In this document: positions 60,303 through 64,000 of the stretch, piece by piece
Layout of the letters: each line of letters begins with the position of its first letter
Position numbering within the stretch: the first letter of the stretch is position 1
Origin: an uncultured Bacteroidota bacterium
GTDB lineage: Bacteria; Bacteroidota; Bacteroidia; Bacteroidales; GWA2-32-17
Length of the DNA stretch: 64,000 nt
Assembly: GCA_903837285.1 (NCBI GenBank)
Contig: CAILUD010000040.1
Location: 21,943-85,942 of the forward strand
Reading direction: 5' to 3'
Position numbers and translations under genes: made by a program
The notes under the pieces: generated by a model
The model's database searches: none
What the model was told of the DNA's origin: nothing
Seen by the model: the letters and a program-made list of their open reading frames with translations, nothing else

Positions 60303-63300
60303 ATGAAACAATTATTCGCAACAATATGCATTGTATTATTTAGTGTAATGGCATATTCCCAAAACATGAGTAATACTCCAATAACAACTTGTTCTGGTAC
60401 TTATTATGATTCTGGTGGTAATGCAGGTACATATAGTAACAGTGAATCTTTTTCGCAAACATTTACTCCATCCACGGCTGGTAATATGTTGCAATTTACT
60501 TTCACTTCGTTTAGTACCGAGAGTATAACTTATGATTATCTGATAATTTATAATGGTCCAAATACTTCATCTCCAGTAATTGGAACATATGCAGGAACAT
60601 CCAGTCCTGGCACTATAGTAGCAAGTAATCCAACAGGGCAGCTTACTTTTGTTTGGGTTTCTGATGGTTCTGTTACTTATGCTGGTTGGTCGGCTACAAT
60701 TACTTGTATTATTCCAGCAGCACCAACTTGTTCTGATGGGATTCAAAATCAAGGTGAAACAGGAATTGATTGTGGTGGCCCTTGTCCTGCGTGTACAAAT
60801 ATTCCAATAACAGCAGGGAACCAAACAACGTGTACTGGATCTTTTACAGATTCAGGTGGCGCGGGAGCAAATTATGCGAATTCTGAAGATTATACGGTAA
60901 CTTTTACTCCAAATTCGCCTTGTAGTTTTTTACAAGTTGCTTTTTCTTCATTTGCTACAGAAAGTTCTTTAGATTGGTTGAGTATATATAACGGTCCAAA
61001 TACTGCATCACCACTAATAGGTACATATAGTGGTACTACCTCACCTGGTACAATCACATCTACAAATGCTTCAGGAGCGTTAACTTTTGTTTGGCATTCT
61101 GATGGTTCGGTATTATATGCTGGTTGGGTAGCTGCAATATCTTGTGTTGCAGGAACTCAATGTTCCGGTACTCCAACCGTTGCAACTGCTGTCGCAACAC
61201 CAAGTGCTTTAAATTGTGCTGTTACATCAACTGTTTTAAGCGCTACAAATTTAGCGACAAATTGCGGTAATACATATCAATGGCAGTCGGCACCTGCTGC
61301 TGCGGGTCCATGGACAAACATCGCTGGCGCTACTAATGCAACATTTACTGCAAGTCCGGTTGCCAATACTTATTATAGAGTTGTAACTACTTGTTCTAAT
61401 AGTGGACTTTTTAGTAATTCAGCTTCTGTACTTGTAACATCATCGGTGAGTCCGCCTTCAAATAATGAGTGTGCGAATGCTACTCCATTGACAGTTAATC
61501 CAAATACAATTTGTACAACCACCACACCTGGAACAATAGCTTGTGCCACTGCTTCTGCTCAGGCAAATACTTGTGGGGGAACAGCAGATGATGATGTCTG
61601 GTATTCGTTTGTTGCTGCAAGTACTACTCAAAATATAAGTTTATTGAATGTTGCTGGTTCAACAACAGATATGTTCTTTTCAGTATATTCAGGAGGTTGT
61701 GGTGCTCTTGGTACACCATTGTTATGTAGCGATCCTGAAACAGCTAATATTGCTGGTTTAACAATTGGACAGACATATTACATTAGAGTTTATACTTATA
61801 CTTCTATTGCTGGTCAATCAAGTGCATTTAATATTTGTGTAGGAATACCTGTTACAGCTTCTACTTGTACTGGTGGTTCAAATAATATATGTGGCACTGC
61901 AGATCCGTTTTGTACAGGAATTGCTTATAATTATTGTAACTCTACAGGTGTTGTTGGTGGTGGTCAATATAACTGTCTTTATTCAACACCAAACCCAATG
62001 TGGATGTATTTGAATATTCAAAGCGGTGGAAATATTGATATTTTAATTAACCAATATTCATTTGCAGGAACTCCAATTGATGTTGACTTTGCTTTATGGG
62101 GACCATTTGCAAATATTTCCTCAGCTTGTGCAGGTATTGCACCTTCAACAACAATTCCAGCAACTTATCCAAGTGGAAATTTAATGGATTGCTCTTTTTC
62201 TGCTGCTCCAACAGAAACAGCTAATATTGTTGGTGCCGTAGCTGGTCAGTGGTATATGTTGTTAATAACAAATTATAATGGTGCTCTGGGGTATATTGAG
62301 TTTTCACAAACTGGAGGAACAGGAACAACAAATTGTGCAATTGTTATTCCATGTGCTATTACAGCAATAACTACTAATATCAGCAATTGCCCAACAGCAG
62401 GTGGGACTTATACAGTTAATGGTACAATTGCTTTTCATGATCAACCAACAACTGGTACCTTAACAATATGTGATAATGTTTCAGGATTATGTCAAACTTT
62501 TAATCCGCCTTTTACAAGTCCGATTGCATACAGCATTCCAGGAATAACCGCAAATGGTGGAGCGCACAATTTAACCGCATCTTTTTCTGCAACCCCAGGA
62601 TGTAGCTTAGTTCAGCCATATACTGCAACGCAACCATTAATTTCTGCTACCTACGCTTTTACTAATCCATCATGTAATGGTGGAAGTAATGGAACAGCAT
62701 CTATATCTGCAGTAACAGGTGGTTATCCTGCTTATTCTTATACATGGAGTCCAAATGTTTCTACAACAAATAACGCAACAGGGTTAGTAGCAGGGATATA
62801 TAATGTAACAATTACTGATACTCATGGTTGTACAGCAACACATACATTTACTTTAGTCAATCCACCTGTTTGGGTAGCAAATTTAACACCTACACCAACA
62901 ACTTGTGGTTTAAATAATGGAAGTGCTACTGTGTCTAGTGTTACGAATGGAACAGCTCCATATTCGTATATCTGGTCTAATGCCGGAAATACTCAAACAA
63001 TTACTCCGGTAGCTTCAGGTAATTATACTGTTACTGTCACAGGGGCAGGTGGTTGTACTGCTGTTGGTACTGCCAATGTTGCTGCGAGTACAGCTTTAAC
63101 TTCAACTTTCACACAAACTCCAAATCGTTGTTTAACTGGCAACACTTTTACTTTCACAAATACTGGTTCAACAGGTGGTGGAATTACACAGACATGGTCT
63201 TTTACTGGTGGCCCAGCAAATGTAACAACCGTAAATGCTGGACCTATTACTTGGGCAGCAGCAGGAACATATACTATAACTCATACTGTAAATGGCCCTG

Positions 63301-64000
63301 GCCCTTGTACTTCCACAACAACTAGCACAATCACTGTATATCCTCAGCCATCTGTTACTTTTACACAAACAAATGTTAGTTGTAGTGGCTCTTGTAATGG
63401 AACAGCTACTGCAAGTCCTTCAGGTGTTGGATATTCTTATATTTGGAATGATCCTGCTCCGGTTCAGACTGCTCAAACAGCAACAGCTCTGTGTGCTGGA
63501 CCTTATAATGTTACATTAACTGATCCTAATGGTTGTACTGGAGTAAATACTGTTACAATTACCCAACCAGCATTAATGGTATTAAATGCTACCCGAACAA
63601 ATGTAACTTGTAATGGCTTATGTAATGGAACTGCAAATGTTTCTGTTACTTCAGGTGGTACAGGCCCTTTTACATATGCTTGGGGATCAGGTGCAACGCC
63701 AAATGCAGCTTCAACAACAGGTTTATGCGTAGGTACTTATACCGTAACTGTAACAGATGCAAATCTATGTACTGCAACTACAAATATAGTAATAACAGCT
63801 CCTACTTTATTAACCTCTTCAATAACTGCTCAAACCAACGTAGCTTGTAATGGAGGTGTAACAGGCACAGCCACAGTAACGGCTGCTGGTGGCACAACAC
63901 CTTACACATATTTATGGAATGATCCAGCTCCTGCTCAGACAACAGCAACAAGCACAGGATTAACTGCTGGCACTTGGATTGTAACTGTAACAGATAATAA
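60303..64000 (+). CDS. Giant secreted protein with CUB, PKD and SprB repeats (runs off the right edge)
   Basis: The frame opens at ATG 60303 with signal peptide MKQLFATICIVLFSVMAYS and stays open to 64000 (over 1230 codons, no stop). Domains: two CUB-like domains (about 25-135 and 170-285), linked by a Cys-rich SDGIQNQGETGIDCGGPCPAC motif; an Ig-like region; a PPC-like domain (DDDVWYSFVA); a Cys-rich domain; then from about residue 778 at least five SprB repeats (CNGGSNGTASISAVTGGYPA, YSYTW, NVTITDTHGC type) with one PKD-like domain among them. Such proteins are exported by T9SS and serve gliding or adhesion in Bacteroidota. The rest, including any sorting domain, lies outside the window. Confidence 0.88.
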   Translation, partial: MKQLFATICIVLFSVMAYSQNMSNTPITTCSGTYYDSGGNAGTYSNSESFSQTFTPSTAGNMLQFTFTSFSTESITYDYLIIYNGPNTSSPVIGTYAGTSSPGTIVASNPTGQLTFVWVSDGSVTYAGWSATITCIIPAAPTCSDGIQNQGETGIDCGGPCPACTNIPITAGNQTTCTGSFTDSGGAGANYANSEDYTVTFTPNSPCSFLQVAFSSFATESSLDWLSIYNGPNTASPLIGTYSGTTSPGTITSTNASGALTFVWHSDGSVLYAGWVAAISCVAGTQCSGTPTVATAVATPSALNCAVTSTVLSATNLATNCGNTYQWQSAPAAAGPWTNIAGATNATFTASPVANTYYRVVTTCSNSGLFSNSASVLVTSSVSPPSNNECANATPLTVNPNTICTTTTPGTIACATASAQANTCGGTADDDVWYSFVAASTTQNISLLNVAGSTTDMFFSVYSGGCGALGTPLLCSDPETANIAGLTIGQTYYIRVYTYTSIAGQSSAFNICVGIPVTASTCTGGSNNICGTADPFCTGIAYNYCNSTGVVGGGQYNCLYSTPNPMWMYLNIQSGGNIDILINQYSFAGTPIDVDFALWGPFANISSACAGIAPSTTIPATYPSGNLMDCSFSAAPTETANIVGAVAGQWYMLLITNYNGALGYIEFSQTGGTGTTNCAIVIPCAITAITTNISNCPTAGGTYTVNGTIAFHDQPTTGTLTICDNVSGLCQTFNPPFTSPIAYSIPGITANGGAHNLTASFSATPGCSLVQPYTATQPLISATYAFTNPSCNGGSNGTASISAVTGGYPAYSYTWSPNVSTTNNATGLVAGIYNVTITDTHGCTATHTFTLVNPPVWVANLTPTPTTCGLNNGSATVSSVTNGTAPYSYIWSNAGNTQTITPVASGNYTVTVTGAGGCTAVGTANVAASTALTSTFTQTPNRCLTGNTFTFTNTGSTGGGITQTWSFTGGPANVTTVNAGPITWAAAGTYTITHTVNGPGPCTSTTTSTITVYPQPSVTFTQTNVSCSGSCNGTATASPSGVGYSYIWNDPAPVQTAQTATALCAGPYNVTLTDPNGCTGVNTVTITQPALMVLNATRTNVTCNGLCNGTANVSVTSGGTGPFTYAWGSGATPNAASTTGLCVGTYTVTVTDANLCTATTNIVITAPTLLTSSITAQTNVACNGGVTGTATVTAAGGTTPYTYLWNDPAPAQTTATSTGLTAGTWIVTVTDN

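Noticed and set aside
60567..60824. Cys/Trp-rich open frames opposite and within the giant gene (here and near 63053-63368)
   Set aside because: These are shadows of the SprB/CUB gene in other frames; composition reflects its Thr/Ser/Gly codons and no start context is convincing.

Overview
The window is AT-rich DNA from a member of the Bacteroidota, most likely an uncultured, gliding or surface-active lineage near the Bacteroidales/Flavobacteriia. The case rests on several things. Type IX secretion (T9SS) components and substrates are present: a plug protein, a C-terminal sorting domain on an M1 peptidase, and a giant SprB-repeat protein. There are also Bacteroidota-only families (GWxTD and FISUMP proteins, ribosomal protein THX). 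Promoters read TAnnTTTG, and start codons lack Shine-Dalgarno sequences. No rRNA, tRNA, prophage or CRISPR array was seen. Most genes are housekeeping or envelope genes in short operons.

Region by region. 1-6.5 kb (minus strand) is one tight run: a split transketolase whose two halves are separated by a von Willebrand A (vWA) protein, then an ECF sigma factor with a probable membrane regulator and a small periplasmic protein, then the T9SS plug and the start of a GWxTD lipoprotein. 6.6-8.3 kb is a second ECF sigma/anti-sigma pair. 8.4-20 kb holds superoxide dismutase, a DUF1571 protein with an inserted LysM, a MATE exporter, purine nucleoside phosphorylase, LpxK, an HsdR-N nuclease-like protein, AMP nucleosidase, DNA polymerase III delta, sodium-pump decarboxylase beta and gamma subunits, and a secreted M1 peptidase. 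20-32.4 kb holds an RRM protein, a DUF58 protein, RibF, a TlpA-like lipoprotein, a second M1 peptidase, LpxH, an MscS channel and a fused alpha/beta 2-oxoacid dehydrogenase E1.

32.4-33.2 kb is a repeat cluster. A decayed REP-associated tyrosine transposase (RAYT) is flanked by REP-like palindromes, and one of these is split by a 186-bp MITE-like element with 18-bp perfect terminal inverted repeats and an exact 10-bp target duplication. 33.2-38.8 kb is accessory envelope DNA with FISUMP/DUF1566 proteins, one of them frameshifted at a run of nine T.

39-45.4 kb (minus strand) encodes a NuoE/NuoF-like pair, a 1203-residue iron-sulfur flavoprotein carrying a degenerate molybdopterin-oxidoreductase domain, and a rubrerythrin-like protein. 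This resembles the electron-bifurcating HydABC/Stn families without a hydrogenase. 45.5-48 kb holds a TPR/beta-barrel protein and a PKD lipoprotein. 48.3-54.4 kb holds a receiver/ATP-grasp (PEP synthase-like) protein, glutamate dehydrogenase and an Rh-type ammonium channel, a coherent nitrogen-assimilation pair. 54.4-60.3 kb holds a TonB-like protein, ribosomal THX with an unusual tail, envelope proteins, RsmI and a ferritin-like protein. From 60.3 kb to the right edge runs the start of a giant secreted protein with CUB-like, PKD and SprB repeats.

The most notable items are the predicted bifurcating-type oxidoreductase with a dead molybdopterin domain, the cleanly delimited MITE, the split-transketolase/vWA operon, the Rh channel beside GDH, and the homopolymer frameshift.
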